DNA from: Cladocopium goreaui
Taxonomy: Eukaryota > Sar > Dinophyceae > Suessiales > Symbiodiniaceae
Length of the DNA: 64,000 bases
Reading direction: 5' to 3'
Assembly: GCA_947184155.2 (NCBI GenBank)
Contig: CAMXCT020001034.1
Coordinates: forward strand, 121,829-185,828
This document shows, in pieces, positions 54,215 to 63,850 of this stretch (positions within the stretch are counted from its first letter, which is position 1; each line of letters starts with the position of its first letter). Both the position numbers and the translations under genes were made by a program. The notes beneath the pieces were generated by a model. The model made no database searches. It was given only the letters and a program-made list of their open reading frames with translations, and was not told the origin of the DNA.

Positions 54215-55018
54215 ATGAGTCCAGCAGATGCCGGTTGCTTGGTCTCTCTAATCAAAAACTTGGAGCTGCAATTATCACTGGGTGACGTGGAGGAACTGGT
54301 GAAGTTAATGAAAAACATCTCCAATGAGATCACCAGAGAGACTGGAGCCACTACAAAACCACGAAATTCAGTTCGAGCATCATTGAGCAAGAATGTGGAC
54401 CAAACTAAATTTGGTAGCTTGGGCAATGCCTTCGCAATCATCTTTGTCGAAGTGTTCGAAGTGGGTACTTTGGCTGCCTGCGATTGGGAGATCATCGAAA
54501 CTGCACTGGAATGCATTGTTGCAGCAAAGCATGTGAGAGACTTCGAACTCTTGGACTGGGTCCAAGAGGAGGAAGCGAGAAAAGCTAGGGAAGCAGAGGC
54601 GCTGAAGGAGAAAGAAAATGCTGAGAAGGCTGAACAGGAGAAACTCAAACAACAGCACATCATGCGTCTGCAAGAGATCAGAGAGGTCAAAAAACAATGC
54701 GAACGTGATGAAGCCAAACTTGTGGCGACATGTCGAGAATCTTCCAGCTCGCACTATGTGGATGGAGCTCCCAAACCAGGTGATTTATTCCGAGGAGACA
54801 CGCCCGAGATGAAAAAGCCGAAAAACGACTATCATGCCAAGGTCCAACCCAGATATGAAGTATCTCCAGGAAAGAAAAGGTGGATGAACGGAAAATGGTA
54901 CAGACCTGAAGAAATTGAATTGTTTGAAAAATGTCGCAGAGAGACGGACGCAAGAATAGCAGCTAATAGGGCTGCAGCTTTGGCCCGCAGAGAGGCCATG
55001 GCACAGCAGAAACGATGA
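54215..55018 (+). CDS. Coiled-coil protein, paralogue A
   Basis: ATG 54215; 267 residues. N-terminal helix pair AGCLVSLIKNLELQLSLGDV, a long charged coiled coil (EEEARKAREAEALKEKENAE), and a C-terminal element GKKRWMNGKWYRPEEIELFE. It is homologous in all three parts to the next ORF. No known family. Lies upstream of Rep on the same strand. Confidence 0.62.
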   Translation: MSPADAGCLVSLIKNLELQLSLGDVEELVKLMKNISNEITRETGATTKPRNSVRASLSKNVDQTKFGSLGNAFAIIFVEVFEVGTLAACDWEIIETALECIVAAKHVRDFELLDWVQEEEARKAREAEALKEKENAEKAEQEKLKQQHIMRLQEIREVKKQCERDEAKLVATCRESSSSHYVDGAPKPGDLFRGDTPEMKKPKNDYHAKVQPRYEVSPGKKRWMNGKWYRPEEIELFEKCRRETDARIAANRAAALARREAMAQQKR

Positions 55019-55408
55019 GGACAGAAGGATACCACAAAGAGACGGCATATGCTTGAAATGTTTCAAAAGGATTAGTTAGGGGGCTTGATCATGGGATGAT
55101 CATCTTCTCAGAAGTATTTTCTCAGCATTCGGGCAGAAAAAGAAAGACCGGATTGTAATTCATTTCAATGTTTTACTGATCAGATTGAGAAAAGTGACTC
55201 CAATTCTTGATTCTTCCTCGTACGGCTCAAGGAGATGTTCTGTGCAATTTTTCTTTTATTTGATTCAGGACATGAAATGCGTACTTAACACAAGATGCAA
55301 CTATGCGCTTTTATGTTATCAATGAGCTCAAGAAGTCGTCCTTTATCATTTCAACTAGAAAGCAGCAGACTGTTTTAATTGGCATTACGCAGCATTGCTC
55401 TATTCGCC
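55019..55408. other. AT-rich spacer
   Basis: No gene; likely promoter and 3' processing region. Confidence 0.5.
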
Positions 55409-56326
55409 ATGCCACATCTTATGACATCTAAGTTACCAAGCGGCACGCCAGAATCTGCCAGATCATTCATTGGTTTGGTGAAACTCTTGAAGAAGCAGCT
55501 TACACTGGAGGATGTACAGCAGTTGGCAGTTTTATCCAAGTCCATGAAGGAGGTTACAACAATTTGGCAAAAACTTCTGTCCGACAATGGGAACGTACTG
55601 CCTCCAGAGTGGAACGCAGAAGAGGATTTGAGAAATGTGCAACATCGCTGTGATGACACACTCTTCAGTCAGGTTGGGAAAGCTCTAGCAACAGTGTTGA
55701 CCGAATTGTTGCAGGTGATTGACCTCGACATTGAGAATCTGACTGACATTGTGGAACATCTCGACAACATGTCATCAACCAAGGAGAATTTGAACAATGG
55801 TTCAGCACTGGAAAAAAGAAAATTGGAATCTTGTCAGAGCCAAGATGACATTAGACGACAGAGCCTGGAACAGCTGCGGGCACTGCGACAGAAAAGAGAA
55901 GCTGTTGAAGACGAAGAAAAACAGATTGAAGCACTCATTGCCGACATTGACAAACGTCAGAACAGTGCTAAGTTCTCCAGTACAGCAGCAAGCAAACTTG
56001 CTGAAACTGTTCCCAATAGATGCATTGATTCACAAACTCGTGCTCGAATTTTTATGGAAGAATATCAAAAAAGGAAGCTGAGCATACCAGCCCAGGAATC
56101 AACAGAGACAATAAAGATTGGAAATCAGATGTGGAGTCCAACGCAACTGTTCGAAAGATGCAAGCTTTTGAAAGACGAAAAAGATCGAGCTTTTTCTGAA
56201 AAAAAAGAACAAGAAAAAAGGTTGCTCCAGGAGACTATTAAAACAAACAGAATAATTGCATTGGCCAAAAAAAAGGCCAGAATATTCCAAGCGCATCTGG
56301 ATGATACATTTGCTTTTTTCAAATAA
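55409..56326 (+). CDS. Coiled-coil protein, paralogue B
   Basis: ATG 55409 (or 55421); 305 residues. Matches paralogue A in layout: ARSFIGLVKLLKKQLTLEDV at the N-terminus, a coiled coil (LRALRQKREAVEDEEKQIEA), and near the C-terminus IKIGNQMWSPTQLFERCKLL, followed by a basic tail. A tandem duplication inside the Rep locus is likely. Function unknown. Confidence 0.62.
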   Translation: MPHLMTSKLPSGTPESARSFIGLVKLLKKQLTLEDVQQLAVLSKSMKEVTTIWQKLLSDNGNVLPPEWNAEEDLRNVQHRCDDTLFSQVGKALATVLTELLQVIDLDIENLTDIVEHLDNMSSTKENLNNGSALEKRKLESCQSQDDIRRQSLEQLRALRQKREAVEDEEKQIEALIADIDKRQNSAKFSSTAASKLAETVPNRCIDSQTRARIFMEEYQKRKLSIPAQESTETIKIGNQMWSPTQLFERCKLLKDEKDRAFSEKKEQEKRLLQETIKTNRIIALAKKKARIFQAHLDDTFAFFK

Positions 56327-56686
56327 CGGGGTTATGTACACAATTTCTCGTGTCAATGTGGGTGAGACAATACGTCTGCATCAGATGTAGTTGTCTCTGT
56401 ATGTTCGACCTGGGGCGTAGAAGAAAAAGAGGTCGTCGACAGTAGAAGTTCATAAGCAATATTTGGCTTGCATGTAATTGGAAATTCTTAGCTTTCTTAG
56501 TGTTCTGCTATTCATCAAACCTTGAGTCACGCTTTGTTGATATATTGTTGTGGATTTGTTCTTGAATTAAACCTGAATCATGCAACTTCATGCGCTCACT
56601 TTATCACGAACATTTCCGACACATTTCCCCGCCGTCGTTTTTCGTCTCGAAGGCAGCACGTTCATTTTGCATGTGATTTGTCACGG
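56327..56686. other. AT-rich spacer
   Basis: No gene. The downstream frame is open back to 56522 without a better ATG. Confidence 0.45.
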
Positions 56687-57421
56687 ATGACTTCTGCTAA
56701 TTCTCGTCACCGTGCATGTTGTCATATGTGGACCTTCACAACGCCACAAGATTATTTGCAGAATGCAGCTGAACGAAAGGATCAGTGTCAGTATGTTCCA
56801 GAAGATTTCTCGAGGAACGACATATGTGAAATGTTTCGAACTGCTATGTCGGAACTTGGACACGGCTCCATTCTAGAGCAACTCGTTGTGGTCAAAGAGC
56901 CACTACTCAACCATTACGGATTTCAATTTCGTGTTATTTTCAAGACGAAAACTTCTTTTGCGAGTGACGACATTAATACACTGCTTGCCCAAAAAAGGGG
57001 ATGCCGAGGTTCCATGAGCCATCCTGAGAAAAATTGGCAAAGTCTTGTACAGTATGTTCTGGATTGCAAAACAAAGCGAAAAGAGGTGGCCGAAGACAAG
57101 ATCCCTTTATTTTGGCCGCACATGTGGCAGACCAAGAGTCAGGTGGTTCAGCAATGGCAGGATCAAGCAATGTCGCATAAACAGTGCACATCGAAACGAG
57201 GAAAACCAACCTTGGAGCAGCGACAGCTGAAGAGAAGAAGGACGCTGAAATTTGCGGATTTCGTGGAGATTGCAAAACAAAATGGCATCACCAATGAAAA
57301 CGAGTTTTGGAAAATTGCTGGCAGAGAAAAAGATGCAGGTAACCATGCCTTGTGGAACTATGGAGGCAAAGTCATCGTCAGCCAGAAAATCTCCAAGATG
57401 TTACAAATGAAGAGCGAGTGA
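56687..57421 (+). CDS. Rep paralogue lacking HUH catalytic residues and helicase
   Basis: ATG 56687; 244 residues. It aligns with the first 300 residues of the Rep at 57732: HMWTFTTPQDYL against MMWTFPTPRSYL, EQLVVVKEPL against RQMIVVYEPH, PLFWP in both, then NGITNENEFWKIAGREKDAG and LWNYGG. The HYH metal motif is FQF here, the Tyr and Lys of motif III are both Gln (NWQSLVQYVL), and the SF3 helicase is missing. So it should not nick DNA. A DNA-binding or regulatory partner of Rep is inferred; the intact frame argues against a dead gene. Confidence 0.75.
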   Translation: MTSANSRHRACCHMWTFTTPQDYLQNAAERKDQCQYVPEDFSRNDICEMFRTAMSELGHGSILEQLVVVKEPLLNHYGFQFRVIFKTKTSFASDDINTLLAQKRGCRGSMSHPEKNWQSLVQYVLDCKTKRKEVAEDKIPLFWPHMWQTKSQVVQQWQDQAMSHKQCTSKRGKPTLEQRQLKRRRTLKFADFVEIAKQNGITNENEFWKIAGREKDAGNHALWNYGGKVIVSQKISKMLQMKSE

Positions 57422-57731
57422 TTGCGTGCACATTGTCTAGTAATTCAGGCAAGTCCTGTGATCGAATGAAGATCACCATGCATTGTTTTGCACAAACTGC
57501 ATTGTGAGCGCAAGAAAAATTAACGCGCAGCATAGTGAAACAGCATATTTGAAACATTTTGCATAAGCTTAGAACTGAACTATGATCCGTCTTTGCAGCA
57601 CGGCAGTTCAAACAGAATATCGCATTCACATTCGCATCATCCAGACATATTTATACGATATAATATATATATATACATCGGAAACAATAATACAAACAGC
57701 GATTCTACTGAATTGAAAGAACGTAGATTTC
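57422..57731. promoter_or_regulatory. AT-rich region upstream of Rep with partial palindrome
   Basis: 57656-57680 is an alternating TA run bounded by CGAT and ATCG, 52 bp before the Rep ATG. It could be a promoter or a replication origin stem; no canonical CRESS nonanucleotide was seen. Confidence 0.35.
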
Positions 57732-59681
57732 ATGTCCTCGTCTCCCTCTGAGCCATGTCTGCAGACATCCTCAGTTCCGATTACTCAGAATGAAGAGCAA
57801 GCTGCTCAACAAAAGGATGATTCTTCATATGTCCTTTGTCAATACGATTCCTCTGAAAATGAGGAAGAAAAGGCTCTGAAAACGGAACACAGATCATGGA
57901 TCATGATGTGGACCTTCCCCACACCGAGATCGTATTTGAAAACTTATGAAGAAAGAAAGAAGAAAAATGAGCTGATTCCAAGAGACATCAGCAGAGAGGA
58001 GCTCGAAAAAAACTTTTTGGATGCTTTGAACAAGTGCCAGCTGATGGGGAAATTGAGGCAGATGATAGTGGTTTACGAACCACACAAGAAGCTTATGCCG
58101 GATGGCAGTGCACACGAAATGCACTACCACGTTTGTTTCAAGATGTCTGCAAACTTTGCCCACAAAGGGGTGTCCAACACACTCGCTCAACACTATGGGC
58201 TACATGGACACATGTCGTACCCGAGGAAAGGCTGGTACCAAATGGCAAAGTACGTGCTCACAGACTCTGCTGTGAAGCTACCCGTACATTTGGACCCGAC
58301 TCCATTATTCTGGCCGACAAGAATGACAAAAGAAGACATGCTGAAGAAGATGCAGCTCACCGAAGAGGACTACTTGAAAAAAAGAGCGGAAGAAAATAGG
58401 ATGCAATGGAAGGAAGAAAGCAACAATGGCGATGGTACACATCAGGACCGATGGAGAAAAAGAAGGAGAGTGCTCGATTTCTCCGAATTTTCCGACTACG
58501 TCCTACACCACAAAATCACAAACGAACAAGAGTTCTGGGTGTTGGCTTGTAAGGAGAAAGAAGCAGGCAATCCAACTCTGTGGAACTATGGTGGAACGGC
58601 GGCTGTGGCCAAACAAATCCAGAAATGCAATAAGGCACACATGGCCCAATTCCGGGACGATGTCTTTTTAGGCACCTCCAAAGCTACAAGCAAATATCCA
58701 TTATCTGCTTTCAACATCCCAGACGAAATTCGTGTTTGGATGAAACACTTCAAAGGTGAAATGGCTCTTATCATCCAAGGCGAGGGAGGACTTGGAAAGA
58801 CAGAAATGGCAAAGGCAATATTGGCCTCAATGGGAAAGTACTTTTTTGTGGACAGTTTGGATACTGTGAAATCATTGCTTTTCACAGGAAAAGAGTCGAT
58901 TCTTTTCGACGACGTCACACTGCAGAACTTCTCAGTTGACGAGGTGAAGTCGTTTCTCGACGTCAAATCGGAAAGAGCCGTGAAATGCCGCCATGAGGAT
59001 GGTTTTATTCCTGCTGAGACTGTCAGGATATTTCTAACAAATCATGAACGGCATACCTTTTTTCCAAGGGAAACTGATAACAAAGATCATTCGAGGGCCA
59101 TCAACAGAAGAATCATGTGGGTCACAGTGACCGAGAAACTGTTCACGGAATCAGATGGAAAGACTCAAAAAGACAAAGAAAAAGAAGTTGGAGTAGAGTG
59201 TGAGTCGGAGATTCCGGCAATGGATGATCTGGAAACACTCAAAACAAAACAATCGAGGAGCGCAAAGGAACCTTCCTTCAACAGCCCATTTGATGAAGAA
59301 TATGAACCTTTGTTAGAAGAATACGACATGTTCGACGGAGATGAGGAAGCTGCCATGTGGATGAATCTTTCTTCGGAAGATGCATGCAGAGAATCTCCTG
59401 CCAGCTCAAAAGGATTGCCTTTGCTGAGTTCAGGGAAAACCTCGCCTTCCGCAAACAAAGAGCTTGAAGCAAAAATGATGATCGAGAAAGAGACAAAAAG
59501 ACCCGGAAAAGATGAGACCGCTCACCTTGGAAAAGACACGGTTTCGACTGAGAATCATGAACATGATCGACCTGAACCCAAAAAAAATCAATCGAGTGAA
59601 GTGCATTGCCGAAAACAGTTTCCGACCTTTGGTCAGATACAGGAGAAAGAGCAAGCCGAACCCTCCATGGCACCACTATGA
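57732..59681 (+). CDS. Rep protein: HUH endonuclease plus SF3 helicase
   Basis: ATG 57732; 649 residues. Motif I MWTFPTP (59-65), HUH-type motif II HYH (131-133), motif III YQMAKY with candidate nucleophile Tyr169 and Lys173. SF3 helicase: Walker A GEGGLGKT (350-357), Walker B SILFDDV (389-395), motif C RIFLTN (432-437), arginines at 459-460. A charged C-terminal tail of about 170 residues follows. This layout is that of rolling-circle Reps of CRESS DNA viruses and related plasmids or transposons: nick at an origin, then unwind. Y-x3-K rather than Y-x2-K is unusual. Intron-free and apparently intact. Confidence 0.85.
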   Translation: MSSSPSEPCLQTSSVPITQNEEQAAQQKDDSSYVLCQYDSSENEEEKALKTEHRSWIMMWTFPTPRSYLKTYEERKKKNELIPRDISREELEKNFLDALNKCQLMGKLRQMIVVYEPHKKLMPDGSAHEMHYHVCFKMSANFAHKGVSNTLAQHYGLHGHMSYPRKGWYQMAKYVLTDSAVKLPVHLDPTPLFWPTRMTKEDMLKKMQLTEEDYLKKRAEENRMQWKEESNNGDGTHQDRWRKRRRVLDFSEFSDYVLHHKITNEQEFWVLACKEKEAGNPTLWNYGGTAAVAKQIQKCNKAHMAQFRDDVFLGTSKATSKYPLSAFNIPDEIRVWMKHFKGEMALIIQGEGGLGKTEMAKAILASMGKYFFVDSLDTVKSLLFTGKESILFDDVTLQNFSVDEVKSFLDVKSERAVKCRHEDGFIPAETVRIFLTNHERHTFFPRETDNKDHSRAINRRIMWVTVTEKLFTESDGKTQKDKEKEVGVECESEIPAMDDLETLKTKQSRSAKEPSFNSPFDEEYEPLLEEYDMFDGDEEAAMWMNLSSEDACRESPASSKGLPLLSSGKTSPSANKELEAKMMIEKETKRPGKDETAHLGKDTVSTENHEHDRPEPKKNQSSEVHCRKQFPTFGQIQEKEQAEPSMAPL

Positions 59682-60371
59682 ACATCGAAGAAGAGATGTA
59701 CGATGGGGCACGTCACAGAAGTCATGGTGGCCGTGGCAATCATGAAATGCGAGAGATTTATCATTACAATGTTCATTTGGTTTTGCTCCAAAGCAGGGCT
59801 CTTCAACAGCGAGTGATCGGGCTTCAGATGAACAGAACTATGGCAGGATTATATATTTGCTATACGATTGGAAATAAAAATCATATGTACAAGCTGTTTG
59901 TTTCATCATGTTACCTCTTAGCTGCCCTGCACAATCATTCTGTCTCGTTTTCAACGAGAAATTAACGAATGCTGGGAAAAGCATTTGTGCTTCATTGTAG
60001 AATTTACATGAAGCTTAATTAGACAATGTTTCCGTTTGCACACCGACGGAAGAAACGATCAGAGAGTTGTTCTGCTGTGTCTGCTGAAACATGTTTCGTT
60101 TCTTTATCGTGGCTACTGACTCAGAATAAGCTTCTTGCAGAGAATTTCTAGCTTTCATTGCATCTTCTCATAAGGTCTTGTTGATTTCTGTTCTAAGTGC
60201 AAGGGAAATGTACTTTTTTTTTTGGCTTCAAACAAACGCGGAAACGGTAAACTTAGGGGCGAAAGACAAACAGTCCTCATGGTCTTTTCCATCAGATCCA
60301 AACAACACATCATCTTGTCCTCGATTCTATTTGCAGTTCGAGCTCAAAAACTTTCGTTACTTGGTCGCAAC
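59682..60371. other. AT-rich spacer
   Basis: No gene seen; the frame from 60222 is open but its first good ATG is 60372. Confidence 0.5.
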
Positions 60372-60974
60372 ATGCCAAAACCCGAGGAACTAGATACGGC
60401 ATGCCTGGTTTATTTGTTGACAGGTCATTTGACGGTATGCATCCACTCAGCTTTCACAGAAACTGCAAATGATGAGTGGAACACTCGGACAATCAATGTC
60501 AAACAGTTCCTGGAGAAAGGGAGGCATGTAACGAGGAAGTTGGCAGACAACGATTTGGAAATGTTTTATCATTTCGATTTAGCTTGGACGGATGCAGCTT
60601 ATTTTTTTCAATCTCTGCTGCACAAGAATGGGAACGTGGATGCTCGCAAATTGAAAAGCAAAGAAACATCATTGCAAAGCAAAAGGAAAGGTACGTTTGC
60701 AGAGACAGATTCCAAAATTGCTATGCTAGTTCAGCGACTTACCAATGATGTGACACATGGCATCGGAAAGCAACATCCGAATGACTGGGAGGAAATTGCC
60801 AACAAATACATGTGGGCCAACGCTCAGCTCACTCATTTGCCAAATATTCTAGGTTTGGAACAGAGTATGCGTGCATTTCGCCTTTTGACTTTGGAAGCTT
60901 CTGAATTTGCATCGTCGCTCCATGATGAGTGGAAAAGAGAAGAAGCACGAAGACACAATCAAGAAGACGAATAG
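60372..60974 (+). CDS. Unknown 200-residue protein of Rep locus
   Basis: ATG 60372 (MPKPEELDTACLVYLLTGHL). Soluble, helical, with an aromatic segment (EMFYHFDLAWTDAAYFFQSL) and a charged C-terminus (EWKREEARRHNQEDE). No family recognised. Same strand and spacing style as the other ORFs of the group. Confidence 0.58.
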   Translation: MPKPEELDTACLVYLLTGHLTVCIHSAFTETANDEWNTRTINVKQFLEKGRHVTRKLADNDLEMFYHFDLAWTDAAYFFQSLLHKNGNVDARKLKSKETSLQSKRKGTFAETDSKIAMLVQRLTNDVTHGIGKQHPNDWEEIANKYMWANAQLTHLPNILGLEQSMRAFRLLTLEASEFASSLHDEWKREEARRHNQEDE

Positions 60975-61617
60975 ATCGCTCCATTTACCGACGACAATGA
61001 AACTGTGATCTGCAGTGATGCTTAGAATCCAAAAACTCCTACGAATATATCTTGGGTATGTTTTTCGGCCCTTACTCAACATTTGTAGAGGCCACGCATT
61101 GGCTCAACAAATGGAACCGGATGTGGTCGACTGGTTGGGGTGCGTTGCAATCAAATGGACTACATACAACAAATGTCTGACGTGTGAGCAGTGGTGATGT
61201 CTGCAAATCAGTCGTTTTACCCGACATTTTGGTGAATGCATTGTCCGATGTGCGGCAAACATCTTGGTTGCAACCTAGCAGAGGAGACCAGCGCAAAAAA
61301 AGGCAGTCATGCTGAGATCGGATTTAAAATCAATGTTATCCGGCAATGGTATTTAAAATCAATGACATGAACGAGGCTGGCTTCAAATGACCATTACTTT
61401 CTGTCCTCACCGTGAACGTGCCACGAATGCATGTTTATGCTTTCGGCTCAATTCTGTTCATTCCTTTTTTGTAAACAGAATAGATCATTTCATGCCACGA
61501 AGATATTTCAAGAAGGGCATTAAACAAACACCCATTTCGTAGCTTCATTACATTGAAACAACATGTGATTAGAGAGACCACATGAAAAGACCTAAACTAA
61601 GATTGCCTCCAAAATAA
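60975..61617. other. AT-rich spacer
   Basis: TTTAAAATCAATG occurs twice near 61323 and 61351. No gene. Confidence 0.5.
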
Positions 61618-61947
61618 ATGGCAATGGCATGGGATGCGATGGGTACCACCTTCGATAGTCTCATCGATCCATTGTTCAAGATCAACAGTCTATTGGCACG
61701 CTTGCAGGATCTGGAATCAGATCTATTTCAGATACAGGAGGACACACCAGGTTATTTCTTAGAAGCCAATCATGCAATCAAACAGGCTCTGGCGCAAGCA
61801 CGACAAGCGATTCGGGCAATTGAACAACAGCAACGCAGACATCTGGTTTTTTTCACGGAAGCCTTGTGCGGTACCATACCGATCTTGAAAGATTTCCACC
61901 ACTTTGCGATCCTCAAGCAGGCTTTTTACACAGCCAGTAGCCAGTGA
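61618..61947 (+). CDS. Unknown 109-residue helical protein
   Basis: ATG 61618. Predominantly helical, Gln/Ala rich (NHAIKQALAQARQAIRAIEQ), with a hydrophobic C-terminal segment. No family recognised. Last ORF of the tight plus-strand group. Confidence 0.5.
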   Translation: MAMAWDAMGTTFDSLIDPLFKINSLLARLQDLESDLFQIQEDTPGYFLEANHAIKQALAQARQAIRAIEQQQRRHLVFFTEALCGTIPILKDFHHFAILKQAFYTASSQ

Positions 61948-62335
61948 GAGATTCCGAAGAAGGATGATCTTAGAAATTTCCCAATTAGGAACCTAAGACG
62001 ATTCTTGGGTGCAATTTGTCCAAAGTCTTAGGCGTTGAGGGAGATATTGAACGCCAAGAGAAAAAGCTCGCACAGTGCATCAGCATTCAAACTGTGTATG
62101 CAAGGTTCGGTGAACTTTGTCACGGAATTGGAGGAAACAAAAAGGTTTCAATACAATCGTCCAGATGAAAGTTGGTGATAGGGAATGTTCGTGATCCGGT
62201 TCGAAAGAAAAGAATGTTCCAGATGCAAGTCGGTGATCGGGACTGTTCGTGATCCGGTTCGTAAAGCATTGATTTCTTTAACCTCCTTTTTTTCAAGGAT
62301 TTGCATCATAGAGAGTTGCACCGATGAGTTTTATT
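61948..62335. repeat. 43-bp direct repeat with GGGACTGTTCGTG motif
   Basis: 62161-62203 and 62219-62261 are two copies, 58 bp apart, ending TTCGTGATCCGGTTCG. The second has GATC on both sides of GGGACTGTTCGT, like a short version of the gene-end hairpin. No gene here. Confidence 0.65.
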
Positions 62336-63010
62336 TTTCCGACATTTCGTGCGACTGAAAGCTGCGATGGTGTCTTGGTACGGTCATTTGGTGCGACTCA
62401 CAGGTGCGACTTGTGTTTGGTACGGTCATGTGGTGCGACTGAAAGGTGCGACGCTTGTTTGGTACGGTCATGTGGTGCGACTCACAGTTGCGACGGTTTC
62501 TGGTTACGGACATTTGGTGCGACCGAAAGGTGCGACGGTGTTGTGGTACGGTCATTTGGTGCGACTCGAAGGTGCACCATTTCTTTGGTACGGTCATTTG
62601 GTGCGTCTCACAGGTGCGACGTTTGTTTGGTACGGTCATGTGGTGCGACTGAAAGGTGCGCCGGTTTTTTGGTACGGTCATGTGGTGCGACTGAAAGGTG
62701 CGACGGTTTTCTTGCTACGGTCATCTGGTGCGACTGCAAGCTGCGACTCTTCGTCTGCTACGATCATTTGCTGCGACTCAAGGGTGCGACTCTTGGCTTG
62801 GTACGGTCATGTGGTGCGAATGAAAGGTGCGACGGTCTTTTGGTACGGTCGTGTGGTGCGCCTGAAAGATGCGACGGTGTCTTGGTACGGTCATTTGGTG
62901 CGACTCACAGGTGCGACTTGTGTTTGGTACGGTCATGTGGTGCGACTGAAAGGTGCGACGGTTTCTGGTTGCGGACATTTGGTCAACTGACAGGTGCGAC
63001 GGTGTTTTGC
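62336..63010. repeat. 42-bp tandem repeat, about 16 copies
   Basis: Unit GGTACGGTCATTTGGTGCG plus ACTCACAGGTGCGAC and a variable end. At 42 bp (14 codons) several frames stay open (for example 62349-62990). GGTGCGAC occurs twice per unit. Confidence 0.92.
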
Positions 63011-63376
63011 TACGGTCAGTTCGTACCGCTCCGTACCTAGACTGGTTTTTTGGCTTCATCAAAGCATTACTCTTCAGCTTCGCCAAGTATGAAGCAAGTA
63101 TAGGTATATTAGCTTTAAAGCAAAGAGTGCATTCCCAGAAGATACTGAAGTCTCAAATGATGGCTCGAAGAGCTGAAGTTGAAATAATGCTATTCTACAG
63201 GTGCAGCTTGCTATTATTTTCATGGTATTTGTCATTTTAAAATAGACAGGTTTACCAGGAAGATGCTGAATCGATTGTACGAGCGACACATACATAAATA
63301 CAGCAATTCATAGGATGCCATTCAGCTCACCCTAAAGAAACAACATCACACAATTCGTGCCAGACGTGCTCATGCC
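63011..63376. other. No gene seen
   Basis: AT-rich transition between the 42-bp repeat and the next ORF. Confidence 0.5.
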
Positions 63377-63850
63377 ATGGATTACCGTTGCATTCTGAGG
63401 GAAGTTCATTACAGAATCGTCAATGAGAACGAAGACAACTGTCATCCTACTTCCTTTACATTGAGAGATGCAAGCAAACTTGCCAAAGTTGATGTTGGGA
63501 CACCACTCTTTCAGCACGACAACCAACATTATACAATTGAAGGTTTGGTCCCAAAGAAAGAAGACCAGATACAGCTGACCAGAAAAGAACAGTCTTGGTT
63601 GCTTGTAGAAATTCCAATCGTGCCTGACTATCCAGAATATGCCTGGGCTGCACTGAGACCAGCACGAACAGTACCGTGGGAAAAACATGCTCAAGAGAGA
63701 AGTGACGGTTACTACTCTCCTGCAGGCTTCAAACCACGATATCCTGAACCGAGCAAATGGTACAAACGTAGACCAGGTAGTGACTTCAAGAGTTCCTCCC
63801 AACACCCATGCAAGTGTCATAGGCTCCGTTTTTTTGGTGCGTCTCAGTGA
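63377..63850 (+). CDS. Unknown 157-residue protein
   Basis: ATG 63377 (MDYRCILREVHYRIVNENED). Contains IPIVPDYPEYAWAALRPAR and FKPRYPEPSKWYKRRPGSDF; the latter faintly recalls the PRYEVSP...KWYRP element of paralogue A at 54215. No family recognised. The end may be altered, as the last 20 residues look unlike coding sequence. Confidence 0.5.
   Translation: MDYRCILREVHYRIVNENEDNCHPTSFTLRDASKLAKVDVGTPLFQHDNQHYTIEGLVPKKEDQIQLTRKEQSWLLVEIPIVPDYPEYAWAALRPARTVPWEKHAQERSDGYYSPAGFKPRYPEPSKWYKRRPGSDFKSSSQHPCKCHRLRFFGASQ

Noticed and set aside
62349-62990. 213-codon frame in the 42-bp repeat as a repeat protein
   Set aside because: Several frames are equally open and the translated repeats have no plausible fold.
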